A model generated the notes under the pieces. It saw only the letters and a list, made by a program, of their open reading frames with translations, had not been told where the DNA came from and made no database searches. A DNA stretch of 64,000 bases from Glycine soja (taxonomy: Eukaryota > Streptophyta > Magnoliopsida > Fabales > Fabaceae), in assembly GCF_004193775.1 (NCBI RefSeq), contig NC_041020.1, positions 50,385,097 through 50,449,096 on the forward strand, written 5' to 3'. The translations under genes were made by a program, and so were the position numbers. Every line of letters begins with the position of its first letter. The first letter of the stretch is position 1. Shown piece after piece: positions 24,713 through 38,000 of this stretch.

Positions 24713-25820
24713 ATCTTTATGTCCCAGTCAGTTTAGTTTGTCAGTCCCTTCAAAAGATGATAAACAACCACAATTGTATGTGTGCACTATAAGTCCCCAG
24801 CCACTGTACATTGGGGAATGCATCCAATATTCTGGTTCTGACATACTTCACTAAGGTACAAAGCAAGTGTATTTGGTAGCTACTTCTTAATAAATTTAAT
24901 CAACTGCTATTGTTAATGTGTGGGAATCATTTTCAATACAGAGGTTTTTTTATGGGTATATATATAGTTGATGAAAATCTTCGCGAAAATTGTGAATGTT
25001 TAATTTATTGCATATACAAGATGGGCACTGCAGCTCTGATTTATTGGATGATTAAATGGTTTAATTAAATAATTTCATTTTAAAATGTTACTTAAAAAGC
25101 ATAGCATATATCATTTTTATATTTTTCTGTTTATTTAATTGTTTTTCATTCATTATTTTTAAAATAGAAAAAGAGAATGTTAACTTGGAACCAAAAAAAG
25201 GGAAAGTGTGTCTTTGATCAACCTGGAAAAATAAAGAGAAGATTATACTTGGGCTAGAGCATTTTAATCCTTGAATTCCAGCCCATTCTTATTTTAATTA
25301 TAAATTTTCTTTAATTGTATTTTTCTTTCAATACCATTGCCAACTCAAATCCCTCTTTTATTTATTATCTGTTGTTTTAATCTAATAAATAAGCGAAACT
25401 TTACTAGTACGTGTGAATTTGACCATACTCTTTACGTTGCTCTAGAAGTTAATTAACCAAGGAATATATCATTTTTACAATATGTAACCAAAACTAAAAG
25501 AGGATACCAAATTAGAAAAGAATATACCGGGAACAAGAAGTTCTAATAAAAACCTCAAACTTTAATTTGCTTAACTTGCTTTTCGGAATGTCTAGAGGTT
25601 AATACCACAAAGAAAAACAGATAACGAACTTTGAAATTTCCACAAAACATGTGGAGTGGTTACGCTAACATGTTTCCTGAAAAGACCCGAGGACTATGCT
25701 CTTATGAATTTGACCAAGTCTCTCTTCCCTTAAACTCTCTACATTAAATAAATAAATTGTAGCACTTGCTCGAATCTCTCTTATCAACCCTTTACTCTTT
25801 CTATCATTAATATTATTTAC
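24713..25820. other. Intergenic: receptor 3' UTR, then pyrophosphatase promoter
   Basis: The first 200 bases after the stop look like a 3' UTR. The rest is AT-rich, with a CT-rich stretch at 25715-25830 that is likely promoter and leader of the following pyrophosphatase gene. No gene is seen. Confidence 0.55.
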
Positions 25821-25831
25821 TCTCGGTCAAG

Positions 25832-25994
25832 GTACGTACGTATTTTGTTTGTTTCAAAGCTTATTATGATCTGCATTGCATATTAGCCACTTCTTTACTT
25901 CGTAGCATATTTGGTGTTTTTTCATGCATCAAGTTTGGCATCATTTTTTCATTCCATATTTGCTTTTTTCTATTTCTATGCCATATTTTTAAAG
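25832..25994 (+). other. PPA1: Probable leader intron of the pyrophosphatase gene
   Basis: A strong donor (CAAG-gtacgt) follows position 25831, and a T-rich tract ending in ttaaag abuts the start codon at 25995, so the intron would end directly before the ATG. Inferred from splice signals only. Confidence 0.45.
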
Positions 25995-27581
25995 ATGAGT
26001 GACAATGGTGAAGAAGTTGGAGAAAATCGTCCAGTTCCCCGTTTGAATGAAAGGATTCTTTCATCATTGTCAAGGAGATCATTAGCTGCTCATCCTTGGC
26101 ATGATCTAGAAATTGGTAACTTTGCTGATATTATTGCTTGTTCATATAGTATAGTTAAGATTTAAATCATATTACAAAATTACTTAATTTTCATATGCAG
26201 GACCTGAGGCTCCCCAGATTTTCAATTGTGTAAGTTTTCATCTTTTGCTTTGTAAGAATACTTGTTGACTCATTGTGCCATCTATTACTATTAATACGTT
26301 AAAGATGAAGCTATATATTATTTTCAGCATTTATTTTACAGAGTGTCTGTTCTGCAAGCAGCCATTCCACTAGTGCAATACTGTACTAGGTGTTACTGAA
26401 TTTTTTTGTAACTTCAGTCTCCAATAACTTAACTTCTCGATCGTCATATAGCAATTGCATGATGACACCACACCTATATAATTCCATTCTTGATTTGCAT
26501 TTAGTTTTCTAGTAAAAGGGTGTTTCTGCTTGTTCAATGGTTGCAGGTTGTGGAGATCACTAAAGGAAGCAAGGTCAAGTATGAACTTGACAAGAAGACT
26601 GGATTGATTAAGGTACAAACCAATTGCCTGGTTACTGTAATGGAAGCCCCTACTGCTGTAGCTTGAAACAGATTTCCCAGATGATTTTTTTCCTATACCC
26701 ATCTATCTTTATGCTTACGATTTCTGAATAATTCACAGGTTGATCGGGTTTTGTATTCATCAGTTGTTTATCCACATAACTATGGTTTTATCCCTCGCAC
26801 ACTGTGTGAAGACAATGATCCAATTGATGTTTTGGTTCTCATGCAGGTAAATTAGTACCATTTTCAAATTCATATATTTTACAAGAAGCATTAAATCCTG
26901 TTTATAATATTCTATAGACATGTGTAAAATTGTGTAAATGTAGAATGTTTTAAATTGTTGAATAGACAATGGCTATTTAATTAAGAATTTTTTCTACATT
27001 GTTATGATAGGAGCCAGTTCTTCCTGGATGTTTCCTGCGAGCAAGGGCCATTGGACTGATGCCCATGATTGACGGGGTACTGAATTAATTTATTGCTTTC
27101 TTAGCCAATGAAACCAACCATTCCCACAATAACAAATACAAATATAATGTGGTATTGACATTTGGCTCAACACAGGGAGAGAAAGATGATAAAATCATTG
27201 CAGTGTGTGCTGATGACCCAGAATATAAGCACTTTACTGACTATAGAGAACTTGCACCTCATCGCATCTCCGAGATCCGACGCTTCTTTGAAGACTGTAT
27301 CCTTCTTCTTAGTTTTATATATTAAATATATTTACTACTTCATTATTTGAGCTAGAGCTAGCGTTGTTTCTTGACATAATTCATTCTAAGACAAAAAGAA
27401 TGAGCACAAGGAAGTGGCAGTTAATGATTTTTTACCTGCAAGCGTTGCTATTGATGCCATCCAGTACTCAATGTAAGTAAACTCACTTTTGAGCTACTTT
27501 AATACCTTACCTCTGATTTTGATTTGGATTTGGTGCAGGGATCTCTACGCAGAGTATATTCTGCACACCTTGAGGCGATAG
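25995..27581 (+). CDS. PPA1: Soluble (cytosolic) inorganic pyrophosphatase
   Basis: Exons 25995-26115, 26201-26229, 26547-26612, 26739-26846, 27011-27076, 27176-27296, 27391-27472 and 27539-27581 give 211 aa with all junctions in frame and GT-AG introns. The protein is a family I soluble pyrophosphatase, which hydrolyses pyrophosphate to phosphate with magnesium and pulls biosynthetic reactions forward. Landmarks: the N-terminal plant stretch [18 protein letters not shown], the substrate-site region [23 protein letters not shown], the signature [10 protein letters not shown] with its metal-binding acidic residues, and a conserved ending AIQYSMDLYAEYI. No transit peptide is apparent, which fits a cytosolic form. 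It lies between the receptor gene and DCL1, as PPa1 and PPa3 lie next to LHY/DCL1 and CCA1/RLK in Arabidopsis. Length matches plant PPa1-5. Confidence 0.96.
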
Positions 27582-29008
27582 ACAAAAATGCTATTCTACC
27601 ATCTCCATCAGAATAAGCCACAATCTACAATATTACTTTAATATACTTTAATCAACCGTATCTATACTTCATCCCTTTTGTATTTAGTCGGATAATATAC
27701 CACATAATTGGTTTATTAACCGTGCTTAATGTAATGCTTAATATCAACTATAGTCATCGAAATTGAAGTGTTTTAACTATATTTGGCAACGTGTTTTCAT
27801 CAATATTAACTCGTACTCTAACCTTCATCCTTGTGTCAACGTCTAAAATTCTAAAGTGAAAGTGCAAACACACTAGCACCGACTAAGTGAAGTATGATAG
27901 TAAATATTTATTTTATAATTTAAAATTTACAAGTTAATTTTTTTAATCAGTTGTTTTTAAAAATATATATATAATTTCAGAATTAGTTTTTCGTGAAACT
28001 AAAAAACTTCCCGCTATCTTTTGTGTTTTCCACATCTTTCCCTATCTTTATAGGAAGGTTTTATTTTTACTGGGTCAGTTTCTACTCAAACGTTATAAGG
28101 CTCGGCACGTTAGCTAGTTTTATTGTTCCGTTTTTATTTTTTAACGTCGCTGGCTTGCTGCACGTTACGTATTTGTTGCTGCACGTTGTGGCTTGTTTGC
28201 TTATATACATTTAGCTTGCTGCTCACAAGTAACACGTACAGATAAAGCTATCTCTCTTTAAAAATACTACTGCCCTTAAAAAAAAAAACATTTTGGAGCA
28301 TTGGTGTTCTTCCTTCACTGCACACAATCACGCTACTCTAAACTCATCTTCTGAATTTAATTTTACTTTTTGTTTGGTTGATTGTTTGTTATTCACTGTC
28401 CTTTTTTTTTCCTTCAAAATTATTGTTGCCTGTTGCTGTAGCGCCCTTGCTGTCACATATCTTACGTGATCTGTCCTGCATTTTTTTTGTTTCTATCATT
28501 TTATTTTTTTCTAACAAAGTATGTTGGCAACACGGATGATTCTGAAAAGGTTATAACGAAGATTGTAGTGTGATTCAATAATTTGCATGAGCTGTTTCTA
28601 GAATACATACAAACTACAAAATAGAATACTCTAACCTCCAATAGCAGCGTCAACAAGACACCTTATGCTGGCCTCTGAAATTCTGGTCCGCGACTTTTAT
28701 GTACCACTATCCCCCGTCACAAATACTGGCCATGGTGAGTGTTCGTAAACATTAAATTAAGGTCTCAGGTTCCTATGCCAGTAGGTAAAAAGTGAAGTTA
28801 TATCTCTTATGATTTTCTCAGCGGAATCACATAATTGGATCCATATTTAATATTTTTGTAAATTGTAACATCTCTTGTTTCTTGTTTATTCAACCATTGA
28901 CTGAGACATGGTTTGAACGAGTTGATAATGCTGGGTTCATTACCTGATGCACAGGAATGGTTTAAATACTTTGGCAATATAGAATGTGCATGACAATCAC
29001 TCCATCTT
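27582..29008. other. Convergent intergenic region between PPA and DCL1
   Basis: PPA (+) and DCL1 (-) end towards each other here. The first 150 bases are probably PPA 3' UTR, and several hundred bases below 29009 are probably DCL1 3' UTR; polyadenylation sites cannot be fixed. The middle is AT-rich with poly-T and poly-A runs, and no gene is supported (the 73-codon frame at 27993 has no known domain). Confidence 0.6.
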
Positions 29009-32000
29009 TCACGAGTATAATTTGTTCAGTAGTTCTAAGAGAAGAACAGCAGCTGAGTCTTTGGCCTTCTTGACACTTGGCATTGGCTCTCCAACACATT
29101 CATCTGTCCATCCTTTATCAGTAGTATTGACACGCACTGCAAATGTAAACCTCTTTGCATGTGCTGGACCACCCTCATTCACACACCTACAAGTTTCAGT
29201 ATAAAAATAAATAACAAGTAGTAAAGTTTAGCTCAAGTGACCATCCATTTGCAATACTATATAGGTGTAACTTCATAATTTCATACCTGTAAAATGGCAT
29301 AGGCCAATTTCTTCGTAAACAGATATCATTTAATGTTTGCCTAGTAAATGTTTGGTTTCCATTCTTCTTCCCATTGTCATCATTCTTTTCCTGAGTTTTT
29401 CCCACCTCCTTCTCTTTCAAAGCAGCAAGGGCATTTCTTGCAGCTAATTTCTGCGCCATTTTTTTCTGTGGATTTTGAGCAGCCCCTACTTGCACCCCAT
29501 CAATGAATACTTCAACAGTGGCCAAATTGCCAATACGACTTGCTTTATACTCTAAGCCTTCAGCTTGCTGCTGGCACCGCTCTTGCAGCTCACGCACAGG
29601 ATGCATTGGCAGAGTCTCAGGGGTAACCATAGGATGCAAAAGAGGCTGAAAAACCTGGCAAAATTGAGACCGAGAATATTCTCCATCAGTTTCTCTTTTT
29701 TCCCTCCATTTTGTAAAAGAATATAGGAAATGGTCTATGCTTAAAAGCTAGACACTAACCTTCCAAACAACAGTAGTATCCCTCCCACTGTCAAGAAAAA
29801 TGGCACCTGCAATAGATTCAAGAATGTCACCAAGGACCTTGGGGGCTTTGCAGTCTCCCAGACCAAAGGAATTAAAACCTGGCTTTGACAATTCATCTTG
29901 AACTTCCTTAACAAATTCTTTAATCTACAGACAACCAAAAGCACAATATCAGGATGACCCCAAAAAATCAAATTGGTTAAAAATTAGGATATTAGGATAG
30001 TTCCTATGATTCATCTCCAAGTAATAGTAAAAAGTTATCAGAAAGAAACAAGACCTGTTTTTCTAGGGCACTGGATCCATGCCGGAGATGCACATGAAGG
30101 TTGTGTTTAACTGCAACACGCGCAAAATTTTCATTGTTTACAGCAGCAGCCCGAAGGTCAGTCAGACGTCCCGGTGGCAGATTTGTGTAAGTGAAAAACA
30201 AGTGCCTGGTAATAAGATGATCCAAGACAGCATCACCAACAAACTCCAACCGCTGATAACAGGATACTCCTGAAGATGGCCTGGAGGCATGAGTTATGGA
30301 TTCTACCAGCAGTCCCCTGTCTTTAAACTTCATATTTAAAGCACCTTCTAAAGCATCAAAATCAACACTCCTAAGTATGCTATCTGGAACATTAAATGGC
30401 TTTCTTGTACAATCCATTGTATCAGGATCAAACTCTATTTGAATGCCCATCCATTTCATAAGGTGGTTGGCAGCATTCTTACCACCTTCTACATAATATA
30501 CCCCAATTAGTGCTTCCACAACATCTGCAAGTGTCTTACTGGATAGAACTCTGTAAGAACTTGAATCACTCTCAAGCTCACCATCTTCCATCTCATCCTC
30601 ATATCCATCCGTGTGACAATCCATCCTCTCGATCTTGGAAATGGATCGCTCCTGGTCAAACAAAGATGACTCCCCATCCTTGGTATCCTCATCAAAGACA
30701 GGCAGCACCCCAGGAGCTGCCCATCTGGATGGAGCAAAACGATCTGCTTGAATATATGATTGAAGCCCTTTACTTAATGCATACTGATATAATACCATGT
30801 TACTGACCATTTGTTGTCTCATCCTAGTAAGTTGACCTTCATGTTTCTGTGGATATTTTAGGAAAAGAAATCGACTAACAACCCATTTCAGGTAAGCATC
30901 TCCAAGAAGCTCTGCCCTTTCATAGCAGAATGTCTCCTGGCAAGAGGCGGCAGTCAAGGCTTCCAAGATCTGTTCACATAGAAGGCATGGGTTAACTGCA
31001 GAAACTATATCTAAAAGCTAAATACCTGGAGCAGAGAAGATACCTTTGAAGCCTGGACAGGATAATTTATCATATTCTTAAGTTGAACTGCAAGTAGCAT
31101 ACTTTCAACCCTCCTCATTATTGAAGGCAACCTCTGGGCACCACGGACAAGTGATCCAGGCAATGGGTGTACAAGGCATAGCTCAGGAGGAAGAAAAACA
31201 TAATAAGTTTTGTCATGTGTCTCTTCGGATTCACCTTCATGAGCTACAATGACATGACATTTCCCATTAAACAAGAATCTACAAATTTGCAAAGCACAAT
31301 TATTGCAGGATAGGAATCATGACAACAAACCTTCACTGTGCTCAAATCGAGGGGACAGAAGATTCTTGCAGTATGATACACCACGCCCTCTTATAAGAGG
31401 TTGCTGCCTGTAAATCAAATCAACCCCATACCTACACCAAAGCAATAAAAAAGAACCAGTAGCCATGTGCACCGGCAGTTGTGCAAGAAGAGACAAAAAG
31501 CTTCTCTAATCTGGAAGGAACAAGAAGTTATTGTCACTTTCAACAAAGTCCTTGCTATTTAGAGGTGACAACAGAAGATTCCTTCACAGATTAAGATTAG
31601 CCCCCTGTTCTTCCTGCACAACATTAGTGGTGCAACGTGGCTAACAAGTTATTGGTAAGAATTTCAAGACACATGGAAACAAAAGAGTACAGAAAAGTGG
31701 ATACGGAAGGCTTGGCTGGATGGGGAAAGAAATCCTTCAAAACAAATGGGAAAAAACTAGGAGGCTATACTAATCTTAAAAGAGAATGTGCATCATACTT
31801 TTGCTTGTAGTAATCAGCATATGAACTGTACTCCAGAGGACCAAGATAACCTTCTTTCCTAGGGAAAGAGTTCTCTGCTGACATGTCATAGCGTATTGAA
31901 TCAACATAAAACCTCTTCCCTGAATGAGCAGCAGTTACAATTTTCCCAATCAGATCCTCTGCATTAGTACAGGTATCCGCCATCATTAATTTTCCATTGG

Positions 32001-35000
32001 TAGTCATATTGATGTGCTTTTGTGTTTGCATGGCATCTCTGTTAGGAACCAATCCTGAAGCTTTCACCACATCAAATTGGGCCACAGCTCCTCTGATTCC
32101 ATAGGTAGGATGTGATTTTTGCCCAAAAGCCATGCCATGACGCAATTTCCCAAATCCATATTCCCTTCTGTCTCCACCTAATGTTCTCTCATTAGTACCA
32201 AGGTAAACATCTGGTCGAGCTTTCTGGAGGGGATTCTTCCATGCATCAGCTCCAATTATTGTCTCAACCAGATGCCAGTCAATTTGGTTCGTAGGATCTA
32301 CAGACTTATCGCCAACCATTGGGACAAACAAATATGCCTTTGCAGGATCCCAAGGAGTGGTAGATGGTTCAACATCCACATCCAAGACAATGCTCATTAA
32401 TCTTACATGAAAGCTTTTCAGGGATGCCAGCTGCATGTCATAAAAAATTAGGCTTTACCTAGGTACCAGAAACTATATTTTTTAAAATATATGAACATTT
32501 AAAACAAGTATAGACAATGATTAATCTGTCAACCTGACTCTCAGTGATACTTATCAACCCCCTAAAGACAAGAGATGACTTTGTAGTCACAGTTCGAGCG
32601 ATAAATAGATCCATTGACATCGATAACACCTATAAAATGAATACAATCAGAGGGAGCAAATGAGATTATAACACTAAATGAACTAGAAGCAGTAGCACAA
32701 ATAGGTATTACTACCTCTGCATCCAGCTCATTGCCAAAAAGTACTGCAAAATTTGAAACTTGAGTCAAGAACGGATCCTTTGAATGGCCTAGATTTTCAC
32801 ACTTCACAGCATACATATAAAGATGAAGCAATTTGGAGTTGTTGCAAGCATCTTTTCCAGATAAGATCCATTCTCCCTGAAAGTCCAGATATATTAAGCA
32901 ATGATGAGGACAAGTCAGCAAACTCAAATTCGCATGGCAAAAAAGAAAGGTAAGAACAAAACCATTCCTGTCACTGAAGACTAAAAAAGCATGTTTTTGT
33001 AGCACAGATACAGATTCGGTGAATTTTCATTTCTATAGAAATACCCCTGTTCTTTTCCTAAATCAGAAGTATTTAGATTGCACTTGTTCATCATTTATCT
33101 TCTTTGTTTCATTAATAAACATCTTCAAAGCCTACAAGATCATTGCATTTGATTAAAGGTATTATACACAAGCTTTCTTTACAAATGAATAATGATAATG
33201 GTGTACTGGTCAACTATATAACAAAACCCTCACAAAAAGATGGCTTAGATCACATAACTTGCAGAAAGAACCAACCTTCAGTATGTCAGCCACACCTTCA
33301 GGGTAGAACTCCCTATGTCTAGCAGTCCCTGGAAGTGGATCTCCTTCATCAGTTTGTTCATCCTTTTCTTTTTCTCCCCCACTTCCTTTATCAGGCAATA
33401 GCATGTCAGTGAATGCACCCATCTCATGCAGTTTCTTGCAAGCAGCCAGACAAACAGCCTGCAAAAACAAAATTAAACAACTGTTCTTGATAAAGACAAG
33501 CAGAAATCAAATTCATAATAAATGATGGCGTGCCTGTTGTGCCAGACGCATAGAACTGCATATTGGACCCTCAAGATTTTCAAAGGGTGCATTACATGGT
33601 AGTTGAAGCTTGCAAGAATATTCTGTGGGACCTCCAGGTTTTTCGTGCCTCTCCATAATAAATTCAGGGCGAAGAATTGAATATCTGGACAAAGGATAGA
33701 AAACATCCAAGTCATAATTTGAAGCTTAAAAGAAGGCTGGCAAAGCAACCACCAATCTCAAGCCAAAATGCATCACCTGTCACTAGGTAGCTGAGAGCAG
33801 TAGAAGTGGATAAGACCTACAGCAGAATTTAGGCTCACAACTGCCCCAGTTGACTTCACCTGGTAAACTGTTCCAGGCCGGGTGTCAACAGAGATCAACC
33901 TTGAAGTGTCCTTCAGATGACTAAGGTCTGTTCTCTCTATTGCTTCTTTGCGCAAAGTTTCCTCACTGTTCCTGGCATTCCTTAGGAATGCTTCATGTGA
34001 TAAATTGTCCCTATATACAAGACCAATCACAAGGAGGGGAGAGGGTGGAAAGAGTTCAGTTTTTCAGCATCCACTAAAATATAAAACACCATGTATGTTA
34101 GGTAAAATTAGGAACATAATGCTGATTAATGCCAGATCCAACAAAAATTCACAACATCAGTTTTTCAGTAAGCTTATCAGAGAAGGAAAAGCAGAAAGTT
34201 CCACAGCTTAATTCATTATTGATTGAAAAATATAAAACAAATTTTGCAATTAATCACACTGACACTAAATAAAAAATAAGTATGTTGTATAGTAAATCCA
34301 ATAGCCCAAGAGCCTTAGCTCAAGTGGCAACAAGTTTCTTAGGAGACTACTTGATATCATGTTCAAATCCTACTGAGGTCACTTTGCCTCAACCTTAGCC
34401 TACCTTCCCCTTCCCCACACCACATTATGGACCTCCCACGTCAAACGTAAAAAAAATGACAATAAGAGTATCAATGATAATAATTAATTATGAAAGAAGA
34501 ATTATTTGAGACAGAGAACGAATCACAAAGAGAAAGGAAGAATCCACATAAACCAACGAACAAAAATAAAAATCAACCAAAAAAAGGAAGAAAATCAATG
34601 AGTAAACCCTCATTCTAATCCCTGCAATAGTAAGTATCTGTGACTTTAGTCCCTAACTAAATAGAATCTTCACTTATTCCTTGACTTTGCAAAAAGTCAT
34701 TAATTTTAGTCCATTATCTACTTCATTATTGTTGTTTTGCAAAATAAATAAATAAATGACCAAAGTAAATGACATTCTGCAAAGTTGATGATTAAAGTGA
34801 GCGTTTTGTGAAGTCAGGGACTTACGGCACTGACACTTAACAATTTCAAGGACTAAAATGAAGATTTGTTTAAGTTCAATTGTTGGAGGATGAACAATAA
34901 TAATAATAATTTTAAAAAGCACCCAAGAAAGAATAAAAATATTTTCTTATTTGCAGTGTTGAAGGGGGAAATGTGAACCTTTCATCACTCAATTAATAAT

Positions 35001-38000
35001 GACAGAGCTAATGTCATTAAAGCAGGCCATGACTTAAGTATACGAAAACCAGAAGTAAGATAACAACAGGTCATGAAAGGAAGGAGAAACCCAGAGGACA
35101 AACATAATAAATTCACTGCCAAAGAGATTCCATTTCTTAGGCTTACTAAATCTCTAGAAAAATAAACTTGAATAACAACAGAAAAGAAACTGACAACAGT
35201 TAACACAGTCATATACCTCTCAACCATCAGGATGTAATCAGATCCAGGCTTTCTAGCACGTCCCCTGGATTGTATGTATGCCAGAACAGTCTTTGCAAGG
35301 TCAAAGCGAATAACGACATTGCATTGACGGATATCAAGTCCTTCTTCAGCAACACTAGTGGCAACCAACAATGTGACCTACAAATGTGTACATCAGTGAG
35401 ATTGAGAGAATATATTTCTACCCCTCTGAAACTGATAGCTGAGCCACGCCAGCAAGGTATAAATCTTACCCGCCCATCACGGAATTTGGCAATTGTATCC
35501 TGCATTTGGTAGGTCCGCATTTCCTGACTGTTATTGTGACCAATCAAACTTGCACACTTCACAAAACTAAGTGATGGAAGCTCTGCAAAGACCTGCCATT
35601 ATTGACACACAATGAGCCATAGGATCTTGATTATGCAACTGAATCAACCAAAACGAACTATAAAAGTAATGTGTCAATATAACCTTGGGCAGAACTAATG
35701 CAGACACAACACGTTCAACAAAGATGATTGCACGGAAATCTTCTGTATGCTGATACTTGAGAAGTATTTTGATTAGTGCCTGCACCTTGGGGGTCACCTT
35801 GCCATCAGCCACAGCAGCTCCTATAATAACATCCACATGCTCCCCGCCAGAGACAACTAAACAAAAATGTGTCAGCTTAAATAAAAGATCAAACTACATT
35901 CCATCTCAATCATTGGTAATTTAATATTTAAATTTAAATATCTTTACAAAGCAATGCATAAATTAGATATATGGTGAATTATGAATGCTCTTTCACAAGT
36001 AAAATATTTTGTTAAAATTCTTAGTAGTCTAATTTCTTATATACTCTTAAGAAGTTACCAAATTAAAGAATAACAAATACAGGTTATTAGGATAATTTAC
36101 AAATTTAAACTATGAACTACTCAACACGTGAAATTCAAGCCATTACAAAGTTTCAATTCTACAACCAGGCTCACCATGACTGTCTGGAAGCTCTCCTTCT
36201 TCCATCTCTTCATGTTCAGAGCCACTTTGAACTGCACCATTCTCTGAGTCATCAATACCAGCATTTTTGTCAGAAACTGCACCCTCCGACAGTTGGCATT
36301 TCAGAAGTGAAACAACTTTACTCAGATAAGTTTCCTGAAACTTGACATCAAGCTGGTAGTTGGCCCTTTCATCATTTTGCAAAGCTGCTAAAAAGGATTG
36401 TGCAACCTGTCAAAAGAAGGAGAATTTATAAAGATGGCTAAGAAACTCAAGATTTCTCATTCTCCAAGAAATAGTATGTACCTTATATGCACACCATTGT
36501 CCCAGTTCACCAAGTGCATAATTAACAGCTCTCAACTTCTGAATTAGGTTTGCAGCTCCATCGCTTTCTGTTCTTTCAGAAACACCATATACTTGGCGCA
36601 GCTCTTCCTTAGCTCCAGCATCTCTAGCTCCCATAAACTGCCATTTGCTTCTTCTTGAACTACATTTTGCAGCTTCTTCAACTTCAACCTCCATCTGCTT
36701 TATCTGCTCGTGTAGATAACATAAACTGGCAGCTTTATCATACTCCACCACAACTTCAGAGGGCATCGGTACATGTTTCTCCAGCTCCTTACGATCTTTA
36801 ATGGTGCAAACTATAGAATCTAGCTTACTTTCAAGATTACGAATTTTTATTGCACAATCTACTTGGCTGGAGACACCTGAATATCCCATAAGCATAAGCA
36901 ACTTTGACTTGAAAAGAATACAATGAAAATATCGCATGTAATAAAAAAAATGTTGAACAAGTGTTTCAAACTCCAAGCAATTTGTTAGAATATAGGCAAT
37001 TATCTTGTTATATCTTTAGATTGTTCTTAGTTTCCCTATTTCCTCCTCATCTCTTAGAATTAGTTACCAAATTTCCTTACCATTTCCTGATTTGTTTCGT
37101 TAATTAGTAAGGATTATGATTTATATAAAGGGTTAGTAATGTAGGCTATATGAACACATCGAACACATGAATTCATTGCAATACCTCTTTAAAATCCCGT
37201 AATTTCAACACAAATCATAGCTTGAAAAAATTAGTAAGAAAGCACAGGATCCCAAGTTCAGTTAATAACTACCCTTCAAGTTAACAGGAGAAGCAGTCAT
37301 TCCAAATACAGATGGCCTGTTCTCTTTGGGTGTTGTATGGTAGAACTCAGACATCACCAGTGAATATGGGTGTTTTTTCACAGCATGGTGGCACTCATCC
37401 AGAATCAAGAGATTGATTGCTTCCATTTTTATTATGCTATGCCTCAAAATGTTCAAAAGAATTTGAGCAGTCATGACTAAAACCTACAGCAAGAAAAATC
37501 AATTGAGTAATTGGAAATGACCAAGGAAGAACAGTAGCAATATGAATAGGGCAAGAGGGGGAACTTATGAATTTGTGGAAAAACAAATAATGAGAATAAA
37601 AATTGCAGAAACAAATACCAATACAACTTTAAATTCACAATCACATACAAAAGAAAAGTACAAGAGCTTCAAAAAAATAGCCAATAATTACAAATTTCTA
37701 GGTTTTAGAATAAGTTGTATCATGGAGACAGTGAAGGTGCCAAACCCAAGTGGCATCAGAGTATTCACATAGATCATAGATAATACAATACAATTGATAA
37801 AAATAAGAGAAGACTGATCTTGAGTGAATATTTTTGAGTGCTGAATACATACTCAATTAAATTATATATAAACAGAGATAGTTAATACAGAGCAAAGTTT
37901 ATAAAAAGGGTGATTAAACTATCTCAATTTCCCAAGATACACTGAACCAAATCTAATTGGGAAGTGAGATTAGTAATTTAAGTTACTTATAATTCCAACA

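Noticed and set aside
34308..34456. tRNA gene
   Set aside because: A- and B-box-like words are present, but no complete cloverleaf can be formed; a SINE is the better reading.
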